Positions 11,345-23,199 of a stretch of 64,000 nucleotides of DNA are shown one piece after another; position 1 is the stretch's first letter, and the number at the start of each line of letters is the position of its first letter. The stretch comes from Undaria pinnatifida (lineage: Eukaryota; Sar; Phaeophyceae; Laminariales; Alariaceae). A program made the position numbers and the translations under genes. The notes beneath the pieces are model-generated. The model made no database searches and was not told the origin of the DNA. It was given only the letters and a program-made list of their open reading frames with translations. Where the stretch lies: the NCBI GenBank assembly GCA_012845835.1, contig JABAKD010000027.1:6131465-6195464 (forward strand). The letters run 5' to 3'.

Positions 11345-12420
11345 AAATGATGTATTTTAAAACTAAAAATACACTCCACCAGCTGTGAGGTCGAAGATTG
11401 TGTCGAAACTCATTTTTGTAAGCTGTGTGTGTGATACTCCGACCGCGCGTATTACGGGGGGGGTGTCCTCATCAAGGATATGGGTCGCCTTGGAAGTCAG
11501 TGTGTGCGCGGAAACTATAAAACCCGTTGTAGAGGGGAACAAAATCTGACAGCTAGCTGTGGAAAGAAATGCATCAGTTTATCAAGAATATCCTGTCAGT
11601 CGTATAACCGGTGAGGGGAGGGCGGAGTTTCTATGGGCGTGGGCGCCTGGGTTTGAACAAGAGGTAGCGGGGGGGGGCGGGGAGCGGACGGGTGGGGCAG
11701 CTCAATTTGTGCGCGGAAATTAAAAATCGTTTAAGGAGACAAATCGGTCGATTGTGGAAGGAATGCACCAATTTATCATGTGTATCCTGTAAGTCGTACA
11801 ACCAGTGAGGAGAGGCGGAGTGTTCGAAGGGCTCTGCGTTCTGCAGATGGACGAAAACTGGTACACAAACGAAAGTGTATGGAGTTTAAGCTTTTTTTAC
11901 CCGGATCCCCAGGAGGATCAAAAAAAAAAAAAAAAAAAAAATCGAAGGGGTCAAGGGGGGGTGGGTTCGGGGGTTTTGGGGGAGAGAGGGGATTTTAACA
12001 GCTTTAGGTCACATAGTTGTATAGGCTTTCTATACGCTTGGTGCTAGGTCTAGGCGATGGTGCGGGTGGTGAGCAAGGAGGAAGCGTTGGAGGGGGGGGA
12101 GGGGTGAATTGGAGCTACGGCATGGATGGCTAGATAGAACATGAGGTGATTTCAACTGCGTGGAAATGTGTAATACTCTGGCAGATTTCGATTTTAGGTG
12201 GGTCGTTTGAACAAGAGGGAGCGGGGGAAAGAGTGGGGGCGGAAATGAATTGGATCTACGGCATGGATGGCTCGAAAGATAATGAGGTGATATCAGCTGG
12301 CTGGTAGTGTTTATTACGCGGGCAGACTTTGATTTTAGGTGGAGCGTTAAACAAGAGGGATCGGGCGGGGGGGGGCGGGCGGGACAACTCAATATGTGCG
12401 CGGAAACTCTAAATCCGTTA
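11345..12420 (-). repeat. R1 long copy plus tandem G/C-tract modules (inverted)
   Basis: Positions 11370-11560 are the reverse complement of the R1 3' block. Several related modules follow, each with 'CAGCTCAATTTGTGCGCGGAAA', a GGGCGGGGGG tract and 'TTGAACAAGAG' (11650, 12205, 12345). Two adjacent 'ATTGGATCTACGGCATGGAT' modules (12100, 12245) match 1440-1595 in reverse. Confidence 0.75.
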
Positions 12421-12734
12421 AATTGATATATGGAGTAGTAAAAAATGAAAACGAAAGGGAACAACAAATAATTGGAAATACAGAGGGAGACAGGGCGGCA
12501 CAAACAACTGAAAACCATACGTAGCACAACAGCACAACAACCAGACAGCAATAATAACAACGAAGATGACGTCACATCCAACGAAAGTCGGGGGCAGCAA
12601 CTAGGTTGCTTTCGAACGACCCTACCGTATATAGGAGTAGGAGTGGGAGGATGGCCGCATGCATGCATGTGGTTTATCATTTGCTGCGAGGGATGTACGG
12701 TATTTGTGTGTTTGGCGAAGCTCCGCGGTGGTGT

Positions 12735-13790
12735 CCACGGACCTTCACGGCATTCCACGAACACGTCCACGACTTTCCGAGGAAAACCGTGGATATTCCA
12801 CGGACTACCGCGTACCTCCCACGGGCTTCCACGGAATGCCGCGTTAAGTAGCGGAATACCGTGGAGGCCCATGGCACTAGCCATGCCACAAGACACGGCA
12901 ATTTCCATGGCAATGTCCACGGCAATGTCCACGGCAACTTCCACGGCTGCTCCCACGGCCAGCCGCAGCCGCCATCGGACGGCCGCGAACACACCCGCGG
13001 ACACCCGCGGACATACCCACGGAAACATCCACGGACACCCTCGTACACGTTCACGGGAAACACACGTGGACATACCCACGGAGACCCACAGAGACCCACG
13101 GAAAAGTCTACGGAAAGACCCACGGAAACAACCGAAGTGCACGGAAACAGCCGTGGCAATCGCCGCGGATTTCCGCCGAAGTCCGTGGTATTTGTCGCAC
13201 GTCGGATATTTGCCCGGGGACGGTCGCGGATGTCCGTGGAAGTTGTTGCGTTTTGAACGTCCGTGGAAGTCCGCGAAAACAGCCGGTGGCAATCGCCGCG
13301 GACTTCCGCGGGCGTTCGTGGTATTTGTCGCGCCTTGGACGTTTGCCGTGACAATGGCCGCCGGTGGCCGCGGATTACCGTGGAGCTTGCTGCGTTTGGA
13401 AGTCCGCGGACGTCCGCGGAAACAGATGTGGAATTGCCGCGGACTTCGGCGGACGTCCGCGGCCATTGCCACGGAGCAGCAATTGCCACGGCAACTCCCG
13501 TGGCGACTTCCGTGGCAATTGCCGTGGAATTCCGTGGTTGCCATGGTTGGTACAACGGAGTTTGCCACGGACGGAAACTTCCGTGGCAACTACCGCGGAA
13601 TTCCGTGGGATGCCAAGGTTGGTTCCAGGGATTATGCCACGGACAGAGCCGTGGCTCGTGCCGTGGACACAACTGTGGCATTTACCGTGGAAGTTTCATA
13701 AGCCATGGCACTTGCCGTTGAAACATGTGGAATTCCACGGACTTCTACGGTAGCCCGTGGCAACACCCGAGCCATTCTACGGTAGACCCC
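12735..13790. repeat. Dense array of CCGTGGAA / TTCCACGG palindromic words
   Basis: About 1 kb made largely of CCACGG, CCGTGG, CCGCGG and TTCCGTGGAA words at irregular short spacing. Stop codons are almost absent on both strands because the words lack TAA, TAG and TGA. That explains open frames of 409 codons (+) and 519 codons (-), which I do not regard as genes. A short outlier lies at 14028-14080. A similar array with GGAAGCTTCC words is at 60440-60960. Confidence 0.85.
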
Positions 13791-14010
13791 CCATCATTTC
13801 TTAAAGGAAATCGCCGGTTTTGACACCAGCTCCCGGCCGTACCTCTTGACATGCGGTGTCCCTTGTCACCCTGACGTCATTGTTCGATAGTGCTTTGCAA
13901 ACAAGAAAATTTACTGAGATGTTTCTTGAATAGCACCCTTCTTTGTGAGCAGCCAAGAAATGCTTGTGAAAGAAAATCACTGTTTTTTGGTGGGGCTATA
14001 GTGTACCATC
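13742..14010 (+). repeat. Dispersed repeat shared with 31443-31690
   Basis: Both copies start with TTCTACGGTAG, then C-run, CAT-ATTTCTT, AAATCGCCG/AAATCGTCG and TTTTGA. They continue through GTTCGAT, CAAGAAAAT, GCA(T/C)CCTTC and GAAAATC(A/G)CTG to GGGCTAT. Identity is moderate by eye. Its class is unknown; it directly follows the palindrome array. Confidence 0.55.
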
Positions 14011-14234
14011 TAGTACAATCAGTCGCCCGTGGAAGTCCAAGGAAGTTCCGCGGTCATTGCCGCGGATCTCCACGAAAAAGTCAAATAATGTGCATCCCTG
14101 TCTGTTGCGCACTACTGTGTGTCGCGACGACAGTGAATGGGTTCCATACTACCGTGATTGTCACACCCCCGCACCCCACACTAAAGCCAAGCTAGCACCT
14201 TGCTGCATGATTGCCACATACATGTCTGTGTTTC

Positions 14235-14460
14235 GTACTTTGTGACCACAGGGAGAGCTCGCCTCTCTAGGAGGCATCGACATGGATGGCCACTTTGCGC
14301 TGGATGCATATGGATAGGTGAAAATATCAATTTATATTGTGGATAATGCACACAATACGACAGGTGAGCAAGCGAGTCAGAAACCCAGACGCCTACATCC
14401 ACATGTATTGCCTATTAAATATATGATCAAAATAAGAAAAGCACTCCAACTCTGTGAGAA
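14235..14460 (+). repeat. Composite R2/R1 repeat
   Basis: R2 at 14240-14350 (GTGACCACAGGGAGAGCTCG, CTCTCTAGGAGGCATCGACA, GGTGAAAATATCAATTTAT). It is followed by a short inverted R1 remnant (GCACTCCAACTCTGTGAG). The order is the same as at 3795-4030. A partial second R2 (14465-14560) follows. Confidence 0.6.
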
Positions 14461-14559
14461 AGAGTCAGCACAGACTAGCGCTGGGTGGGTGTACTGATGT
14501 CGTTGGGTAGATGGAAAGAACGCGGTTTAATGTGAAGACAACGCACGTGTTATAATGTT

Positions 14560-15030
14560 ACCGTGTGAGGTACTCGTGGAATGTATCAAACAAACAGTTC
14601 ATTGTTGCAATTGGCGGTTGGGATTCACTCGTCGTGAAACCGTGCTAACAGATGTGACCGGAAATGCACCAAAAGCGAGCCCAGCATGACGGTGAAATAA
14701 AGTTTTATGCGGACGGATGGAATAATCGGAATCACGCTAAATAAAATCAACGTACGTACTGCCAACGTACGTAGTAAGTCATATATGCAGCAATGCGGGC
14801 CATACGCACGCACGGAACACCGTGTGAAATTGACAAAATTGGAAAGCAAAGCACAAAGTTGGAAGACGAACTACAAAACATTAGAATAAATTTTCCATGA
14901 GAAGCACACAGCGAGAGAGCCGGGGGAATATGGCCGTTGTGGGTACGGAAGAAATGGAATCATATTAATGAAGGTCACACAGCGGGTGATACGTACGCAC
15001 AGACCGGATGATGGGCTGTAAAAGGTACCA
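14560..15030. other. Non-coding interval
   Basis: Short frames only; no motif was recognised. Confidence 0.4.
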
Positions 15031-15034
15031 GGTA

Positions 15035-15335
15035 CGTATTATTGCAGGTTAGAACGAACACCACCACTCGAGGTGGTTGTGCGTTGCACAGACGACCGGA
15101 TATCAAACACAGGGCTTCCGATCCGTCAATCCAACTGCTGTGTGGGGAGTAGGAGGTATGCTGGATACCGTTCAAAAACAAGTATGTAGCAGGTTAGCAC
15201 GAACACCAATACCACCACACCAGCCAGGTAGTTGTGGGTTGCACAGACGACCAGATACCACGCACACACGGCTTCTAATCCAACAATCCAACAGCATGGG
15301 GGGGGGTGTTCGGGATGATACCGTTCAGTTTTGCT
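15035..15335 (+). repeat. Tandem direct repeat, two ~145 bp units
   Basis: GCAGGTTAG(A/C)ACGAACACCA, GTTGCACAGACGACC, CAATCCAAC and GATACCGTTCA occur in the same order in both units. The first unit starts near 15043 and the second near 15188. Confidence 0.75.
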
Positions 15336-15770
15336 TGTCGACTGTTGTAACATGTTGTCGATGATTGCCGCTGTAGGTGGAGTTATACAATGTTTTATCG
15401 CGATGAAAGAGAGCACCCCGAGACAAGCCGACATGTGTGCCCTGCGCTGTTATCTGTATTTAGAGTGGGCAGCACGTACACGGCAGCTGTTGTTGTCAGG
15501 AATTTGGCAGATAAAGCCGCGGGGGGTCTTGAACAACCTCCAAGCCCTGGGTTTCCGATATGCTATAGACTACGGCTCTGAATTTCTTCAAATATTGTAT
15601 CCAATGTATTTATCCCAGAAAGTGGATTTCGCGTGTAAACGTCTTGTCCCTATTTCCAAGCCGTTGGTACTATTTGGTGAAACACCTACTACTTACTAAA
15701 ATATCAAAATCTTTGGGGGTCCCCCGCAGCGTTAACAATGTTATGGTCTCCTCTGTCCACCATTACATAG
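15336..15770. other. Unassigned interval
   Basis: One open frame of 122 codons (15331-15699, +) has no recognisable domain. I do not call it. Confidence 0.3.
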
Positions 15771-15776
15771 GTAACG

Positions 15777-16141
15777 ATGGACGACGCTTTCTTTACGACG
15801 AACGTTAACACCTATGGCCGCCCCGCAGCCGTCCAGTTCGGATGCGTCATCCTCTTGGACACGGGGTCACCACAGCCCTCCATCTAAGAGCCTCGTTCTC
15901 GACGGTATGAAGGCTGCAGAGACGGTATATGTGGTGTGTGAGTGCCGCACCCCTCGGTGGGGAGTTCCCGGCGTTTGTGGATCCGCTCGAGTCCGCGATC
16001 GTTGTCCTGGGCTCGGCCAGTACACTGTCCGCCTTCGCAGAGGCCACGGACTGCTCGGCGGAACGCCGTGTCGCCGAGCTCCACGGTAAAGAGCGCCTCT
16101 ACACGGACGTCGACGGAGTGCTTTTCCTCGTGCGGAAATGA
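15777..16141 (+). pseudogene. Retropepsin-like aspartic protease fragment, frame-disrupted
   Basis: The first frame starts at an ATG (15777) and reads 36 residues to a stop at 15885-15887. It contains FGCVILLDTGSPQ, in which a hydrophobic strand followed by D-T-G-S is the hallmark of the aspartic protease active site. Downstream frames continue with TPRWG-type residues and an open stretch at 15929-16141 in another frame, so the coding order is broken. Proteases of this type are encoded by LTR retroelements and by some cellular genes. No polymerase domain lies nearby, so the parent cannot be named. The assignment rests on one short motif and is weak. Confidence 0.35.
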
Positions 16142-16199
16142 ACGCCCCACGCCCCAGCCTGTTCCGGCAGGCCTGACGGGCGCGCAACAGCCCGCCTCC

Positions 16200-18225
16200 T
16201 AGACGATGAGCCCACCCGTATTTAGGCCTCGCTGCTGATGCACTCGTGGATTGTGCAAGCATGATTCGATTATTCTTCCCTCCACCTGGCGTTTGACGTT
16301 GCGCCGGGTGAAAGGACACCTAGCAAGAGTGTAGCACTGGTGGTCGCAATGGTGGCGCCTTGGATCGGCACACTATGGGGACAGACAGGGCCGATTTGAC
16401 CTTCGGACGATTGGTGCCTGCTTCGCCTTGAACCCGTCAAATTGGCTTCTCCCTCGCAAATTACAGGCGTGGGAGTGGGTTGTGAAGCGCGGCATCTTCG
16501 ATCCATTCTCTAAATTCTCCGTATGGATTTAGTTCCACCTGATGTTTTTATGAATCTGCATATCCGGTCCTTCAGGGTGGGCTTTCCCCTTTCTTTTCTC
16601 ATGTTTCGGCGTTAGGGTTTATTGCAGGTGTCCCCTTTTTACCTGGCAGGCGTTATCGCCTGACTATACGAACGCCCCCCCCCTCCCTGCCCCTTCGGTC
16701 AGCAAGCATTGGGCAGGCAGCAAGCAATCAATACAAGATAATAGAATATTCAAGGAAACCTCGTGTGAGTGATCGATACAGAGCCAGAGGCACCCCCGCA
16801 TAGCAGTGGTCGCTCCTTAGTCTAGGTCCATACTGCCTCAACTTACCACGACAATGTGAGGCTGAGATTTGCGAAATTTAGGAACCTCAGGCTAGGAGTC
16901 CGTGCTGAAGTCGAGGAGGAACTAATAATTAGAAATCAGTAAACGCAAGGAGTTCGGCAGATGATAATTTTTCAGGATGCACTGCAACCTTCAAGGATAA
17001 GAAACTGCCCAGACAGGCCACATCAGGCTCCCAACCAAAAGAAGCTGTCTTTTGTTCAAAATCCACCTGACAACTCACTGCTGACTTTTTGTTCAACATT
17101 TTTGGACGATTTTTCTATCGGTACCACCACGGCTCCTGTCGTGTCGCTACACTCGTGGCCAATCAGCCACCCCCCGACTCCTCTAGCGGTGTCAGAAAGT
17201 TCCGGCGGCCAGAGGCAGCCTTACCCAGTGGGTTCTCTAGCAGAGGTTTTCCTCCCCCTGAAACAGTGATGGGATATGCATGCGATGATGGAGGGGGTGG
17301 CAAGAGGAAGCGTTGCCGGATTATTTGGAGAGGCGACGCTTTGACTCAGAGCAATAATACCCTGGTAGATGCAATAATACAACTTTTTGCAAGCACCTTA
17401 TTGCAGACGTTCCGGCCAGGGTGGCCGGGAGAAGCCTTGCCAAGGTGTTTTGCGGTGCTTCTACTTCCTGACGACACAGAGGTCTAGGTTTTCAGCGACA
17501 ATGGGTGGCCAGATAAAGCCCTAAATACTACATACCTGGTACTATATAGAGAGAGGAATCTTAGGGTTAGCACCGGACACACAAAAACACATCCTTTACG
17601 GCGGAGCCCTTGCGCTGAAACCTACAATATCGGGCCGTAACCAATACCAGTATCTAAGAGAAAATGTTCAGGGAGTAAAAGACGGACGGGTGGGTGGGGA
17701 AGCTTGCTCCGTACGCCGTCGGGGGACGACGCCCCCTCCGACGCCGAGTAGGGTCCCGGGCGAAACGAGGGTTCCCCATGGGTGCTTGGTTTGAGGTTGA
17801 TGGAAGGTCGTTAATTTGCATATCTACAATGAATGGAATCAACATCAACGGCGGTAAAACAGCAACAACAGACGCACTAATAAAGTTGTCAGAAGGATTA
17901 CCTCGGGCTTTGCTGTGACCGCCACGTGGGGCAAAGAACAAAGCAGGCGAAAAGAGGACACCCTGGTAGCGAGCTCAAACGTAGGGTGGCAAAAACAAGC
18001 ACCTACACTACCGCCGTGGCGGCGTCCCCAAGTTTTGGAGGTTTACTGACGTTTTTTTTTTGTGGGGGTGGGCGTTTATCGACATGAACGGGGGCGTTCG
18101 CAAAGGATATTAAGGTGTTAGTACTGCGCCAACCCCATAGCCCCAACGCCTACTACCTTTTTAATAATCACATACTAATAGTAGGGTCTTCGTCTCAGAC
18201 ACATTAGACCAACTATTATGCGAAT
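16200..18225. other. Non-coding interval
   Basis: Several frames of 70-130 codons lie on both strands (for example 16961-17269 and 17089-17487 on +, 17654-17941 on -), with no domain and no supported splice sites. I see nothing else of note. Confidence 0.4.
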
Positions 18226-18227
18226 CA

Positions 18228-18861
18228 TTTTGAGCGATTATTTCTCTCTTCACAGGAATATCCGACGCCAAAAATAAGAGCCATCCACTATTGGACCGCT
18301 AACCATCGTTATTTCTGGGTTCAGAAACCATCGAGGCCAGAAATCCGCGGATCTGGTGATTTCTGAGCCCAGAAATAACAGCTCTTCCAACCTCTCAGAA
18401 CTGGAATTATTTGACTCTTGGATACTACCTGGTACCTCGTACCAAGTATCACATGTCACCACTGCCTACTTTGTACCTGGTATGATACCTGTCTGCTGCT
18501 GTACTACACGTCACCCGTCACCCACACACAGCAAAGAATCACAAACACACATTACATACGACAGCACACCGCGATTGTTGTGTGCGAGACAGAGCTTCGT
18601 CCTCACACAAACGCGACAGCAAACCTATCACAGCAGCACCACACCAGCACCACACCAGCAGAGGCGGTGGTGAGCTAACGTCGCCGGCGACAGTGTACGT
18701 GCCAAATTTTCAAAAATACGGCAAAACAAGACCTACCAATGATTCAAAATAAAACCACTTTCCAAAAATCAGAAGCCGTAATGGACACCCCTTATTTCTC
18801 ACGCAGTTATCTCTGGAGCCTCAAAACTTGAAAAATAGGCGCCAGAAATAATCGCTCAAAA
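18228..18861. mobile_element. MITE-like element with perfect 18 bp terminal inverted repeats
   Basis: TTTTGAGCGATTATTTCT at 18228-18245 is repeated exactly in inverted orientation at 18844-18861, giving a 634 bp unit. Internal TTATTTCTGG / CCAGAAATAA words form further subterminal inverted pairs. No transposase is encoded. The target-site duplication is not clear because the ends run into T/A-rich flanks, so the superfamily is unassigned. Confidence 0.7.
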
Positions 18862-18965
18862 AAAAACCTACGTGTCAACCATAGCGTTGAACAAGTGGAA
18901 AATGTCTAAGGATTTTTCTCCTGTATTGTACCCAAAGTTCCAGGCGCGTCCGAACAAAGTTTGCG

Positions 18966-19612
18966 CCATACCATGCCATACGATACCATACCATAGCACA
19001 CCATGTAATACCATACCATACCATAGCGCATCATGTAATACCATACCATACCATACCATACCATACCATACCATACCATACCATACCATACCATACCATA
19101 CCATACCATACCATACCATACCATACCATACCATACCATACCATATCATACCATATCATACCATACCATACCATACCATACCATACCATACCATACCATA
19201 CCACACCACACCACACCACACCACACCATACCATACCATACCATGCCATACGATACCATACCATACCACACCATGTAGTACCATACCATACCATACCATA
19301 CCATACCATACCATACCATACCATACCATACCATACCATACCATACCATACCATACCATACCATACCATACCATACCATACCATACCATACCATACCATA
19401 CCATACCATACCATACCATACCATACCATACCATACCATACCATGCCATACCATGCCATACCATACCATACCACACCATGTAGTACCATACCATACCATA
19501 CCATACCATACCATACCATACCATACCATACCATACCATACCACACCATACCATACCATATCATACCACGTTACACCACACCATACCACATACCATACCA
19601 TACCACACGGTA
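18966..19612. repeat. (CCATA)n pentanucleotide array
   Basis: About 650 bp of CCATA units with interspersed variants (CCACA, CCATG, TCATA). A ~50 bp higher-order segment (CCATGCCATACGATACCATA ... CCATGTAGTACC) recurs at 18970, 19240 and 19443. The pentamer has no stop in several frames, which produces repetitive reading frames that are not genes. Confidence 0.95.
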
Positions 19613-20300
19613 CAGTATAATGGCCTTTTATATACAGTTTATGCTCTCCGCCGAACGTCGCCCATTATTCCAATATCACAAATACATCTGTTTATCGAAA
19701 TCCGACGGTGACGTTGTGTCAGCATCAAGCCTCGGGGGGTGAAAAGGGCTACGAAAAGACATCTGTCTGAGAGAACGGTACCACTATGCAGTTACAAGCA
19801 AGGCAGTCTGTCACTACCATTTTGAACACGATACTCACATCTCACTCTGTACCAAGCCCATATGATAGTAGCAGTGTAGTTACTGACTTGATCGGGCCTT
19901 CTACCTCGCTCGGTGCTGGTGGTCAATCGGGGAGCGACATACGATTTTTCAGCAATGAAACATCGCAACATCAGGGTGTCAGATTCTGCATATAATATAC
20001 GGCAATAGAGCGGTATTAATAGTTGGCTTAGATGGGGGTCAACCATTCAATAACAATAGAGGTCTAGTCTACAGCAGAAGTAGTTGCTCAGCAGCATTAA
20101 GAAGCAATTGATATCGTCCGTTGGGGCTTGTGGAGACAAAACAACCCCCGTGTCCTTTCGTGGGAGGGGTCGACTCAATAGATCCGTCCCCTTGCGTTTG
20201 AGTTTTATACATAGACTATAGGAGGATCGTTCCTCCAGCACAAAAAAACATCAATCGCCAAATGGCAGTTACAGATCGGGCCGTACACTGCTATCCTCGC
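19613..20300. other. Non-coding interval
   Basis: No gene or recognisable repeat was found. Confidence 0.4.
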
Positions 20301-20522
20301 TCGTTTGCTTTTTCTTACTCGTCCAGTCGTTCAGTCCGTGGTTGGTCCGTCTTCGCCACAACCTTGCGCTGTTGCTGCACCCAGCGTCAATCCGGTAAAT
20401 TTCAAGAAGAGTTGCAGAGCCGTGGATGATTGCGGCAGCGGCAGCAGCAGCAGTAGTGGCAGTAATAGCGGCGGCAGGAGCAAGAACGACGTTCGTTTTA
20501 TCATCGACCGAGACCATCAACC

Positions 20523-20780
20523 ATGTGTCGTAGGAGCACCATCGTGTGTGTCGGAGGGGGGTTGTTGGCGTTTGGTTTTTCTCTGTACCCATCCTACAGC
20601 TTCTCCCAGCTCGACCCACCGTGGAAAAAGCACATACCGCCAGACCACGCTGATGCTGCCGGGGGAAGTAGCACGAAGAAAGTCGATGGATCGGCCCGCG
20701 GTCGCGATGGCGGTGAGTTTGAGGCCGCTAAAAACTCTGGGTCGGTTGTGCTCGATTATGTTTCGCGATGTGCTCTTTGA
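20523..20780 (+). CDS. Hypothetical small protein with N-terminal hydrophobic segment
   Basis: Unrecognised. The 85-residue frame begins MCRRSTIVCVGGGLLAFGF, a short basic stretch followed by a hydrophobic segment that could be a signal anchor. A polar Lys/Asp/Gly-rich remainder follows. Overlapping frames on both strands (20305-20826 +; 20269-20619 -) are also open because of a GCA/GGC repeat at 20435-20480. This could be the first exon of a longer gene or be spurious. Confidence 0.22.
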   Translation: MCRRSTIVCVGGGLLAFGFSLYPSYSFSQLDPPWKKHIPPDHADAAGGSSTKKVDGSARGRDGGEFEAAKNSGSVVLDYVSRCAL

Positions 20781-20829
20781 CGAATACTACAGAACTAACC
20801 GGCACAGTACTGTTTTTAGCCTGTAGTAT

Positions 20830-22735
20830 CTTCATGCTATCAGTACTGCTGTAGAGTACATGTCGTTCCCAGGGCACCTACAGCGGAAGTATGTATGAGT
20901 ACATCAGCAGCAGTACTTACGGTACACGAGGAGGATGACAGACCCACAGCGCTTCATGGCGTGGGCAAGGAGCCTGGGCGCCACTTAAGAGTTTTAGGAA
21001 AAAGAGTAGAGTCCGTGTTTTGAACGATGCCGGTGGAGGAGGTGGGTTTCTAGGAGCGATAAAAGCTCACTCCATCGACCGTGGACAAATTTCTTTCGTT
21101 ATTCTCCAACAAACGCACAAATATATTTTACCTATTAATAGCTCAAAATTCCCCACCTAAAGTATAAATGCCAATACTTACCATTATATAGTGGACAAAA
21201 AATAAGACACCTCCCAATTAAAACTCACTCATATAGTATATTACGAGTACCAACAACGCAGCTTGCAAAAATGAGTATTGACCAGAAATTCGTCAAACTC
21301 ACGGCTGACGTCCTTGAAAATTAGTTACTCGTATAAAATATGATACGAGTATCCGTACTGGTACAGTCTAGTTCGCGACAAAACATATCATGTATGCGCG
21401 TTTTATTCCATGTCTCGTGCGAGCAAGCTAAGCCAGAGCGTGCAGCACAGTAGTACGGGAACTGCCACGTCTCGTACAACTCGTTGGATACGCAGTACCT
21501 GGTATAAATTCAAAATTGGATACCAATTTTACTATCCTCCATGAACCCAACTGCCCTGGCTGTGTCGTGTGGCCAGTGCTGACACTGGCATGCACTTTGT
21601 TTCGTTGCGGTTCCCCTCTAACTCTCGAAAGGGCTACGGCTACGACTGCTGTAGCATGAGCACGTGTGCACAAGATCAGAGTATGCCTAGCTCCGGAAAG
21701 TATGTTGTGCTTCGTTCATAACCATGTTTTAAACGTGTTTCGGTTCGGAGTCTCCAATATGAAATGGGAGAATAAGTACCATTAGACTAGGCTAGAGTAT
21801 GTCCCCAAAAATACAGCATCGCTGTGTGCTACAACCAAATATATACGGTGTTTACATAGCCGGACAGAGAAGTGAGACTAAACAGGTAGACCAGCACTCG
21901 TCTGGGCTTACATCTACGTGATACACGGCGTGTGAGCAACATCATAATGAAAATTTCATGCATATTCCGTCCAGCGTGATAGTCAAATAGTAGTACGCCG
22001 GTATGCCGGTAGGATCGCGCCGAGGGATTACGATAAGATATGAGATATACCGGTCAGATACCGGTATCTTTATGATATCATGATACGATACGTTTCATGC
22101 TCGTAACAAACACGCACAGTAGTAGTTGTAGGGTGCCAGCTTTCCGAGCCGTTCGGCACAGCCCAGGATTACCGCCCTTATGTCCGTGCGGGTCTTGTCT
22201 CAGTTGGGTGTCATACAGATTGTGGTACAAGCGTCGAAAGGCGTGGCAGGCGGACTTTTGACATATCTAGCTCTTGAACCAAGTACCCCACTACTAGCTG
22301 TGTCTGATAATAGTAACACTCAAGCACCTCAACATATGTATATGTGAATTCAACTACAAGTACGAGAACAAATCAGGGGGGTGAGGTGTTAGGATACGAT
22401 CGCATCGTGCACATGTGATGACTCTAGACCTGAAGGGTCTGCACCTTCAGTACAGTTTACGGAACCGTACGACCTGATTTCTGCTTCCTTCGGTCGCCCC
22501 TGGTGATTTTCGCGAGCTGTAGCTAGGACAAACAATCCACATCAAAGGTACCAGCCGTATCTTTCCAGCGAGTTACAAAATAAATGATGCATGGTACATG
22601 GTATTTGTGGCCAGGTGGGGTGTAGTATTGCTGGCTTCGACATCGCCTTGCGATTCGCGATACACCTCCGCATACAAGTACACTACCGTATGGGCATAGT
22701 CTGATTTTTCTATATGGTACCTCCATCTAGTATGA
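20830..22735. other. Mostly non-coding interval
   Basis: It holds only the R1b copy at 21200-21345 and a short hairpin near 22429-22450 (CCTGAAGGGTCTGCACCTTCAG). No supportable gene was seen. Confidence 0.4.
21200..21345 (+). repeat. R1b variant copy
   Basis: Matches 1095-1237: AACTCACTCATATAGTA, CAACGCAGCTTGCAAAAATG, CTCACGGCTGACGTCCTTGA, then TATAAAATA. Confidence 0.7.
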
Positions 22736-22739
22736 TTGA

Positions 22740-23190
22740 CTTGCCCCGCCCGTCCCCCTCCTCCCCTCCCCGCTCCATCTTGTTCTAACCCAGGCCCCCA
22801 CGCCCTTGAAATCTCCGCCCTCCCCTCACCGGTTACACGACTTACAGGATACACTTGATAAACTGTTGACGACTTACAGGATACACTTGACAAACTGTTG
22901 ACGACTTACAGGATACACTTGATAAAGTGTTGCATTTCCTTCCACAGCTGTCAGATTTTGTCCCACTCAAAAACGGGTTTCATAGGTTCCGCGCACAGAC
23001 TAACTATAATCACCCTGTTGACCCTGGTAGCTACACTGTAGTTGTAAGGGGAGTCACCGACCCATATCCTTAATAAGGACACACAACCCATAATACGCGC
23101 GATCGGAGTGTCACACACAGCTTGCAAAGATGAGTCTCGACAAAAATCTTCGATCTCACAGCTGGAGCGTATTTTTATTTTTATAATACC
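22740..23190 (+). repeat. R1 copy C with internal triplicated unit
   Basis: Starts with the C-rich module, continues with CACAGCTGTCAGATTTTGTC and GTTGACCCTGGTAGCTACAC, and ends with the conserved 3' block. A 32-35 bp unit (ACTTACAGGATACACTTGA) is present three times in tandem at 22842-22936. Copy B (27985-28585) has it once, in diverged form. Confidence 0.85.
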
Positions 23191-23199
23191 TTGTACAAC

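Noticed and set aside
12030-13701. Open frames of 519 codons (-) and 409 codons (+)
   Set aside because: Both strands are open because the CCGTGG-type words lack stop codons; the peptides are repetitive and have no domain.
18868-19601. Long His/Pro/Tyr (+) and Met/Val/Trp/Tyr (-) frames
   Set aside because: Direct translation of the CCATA microsatellite.
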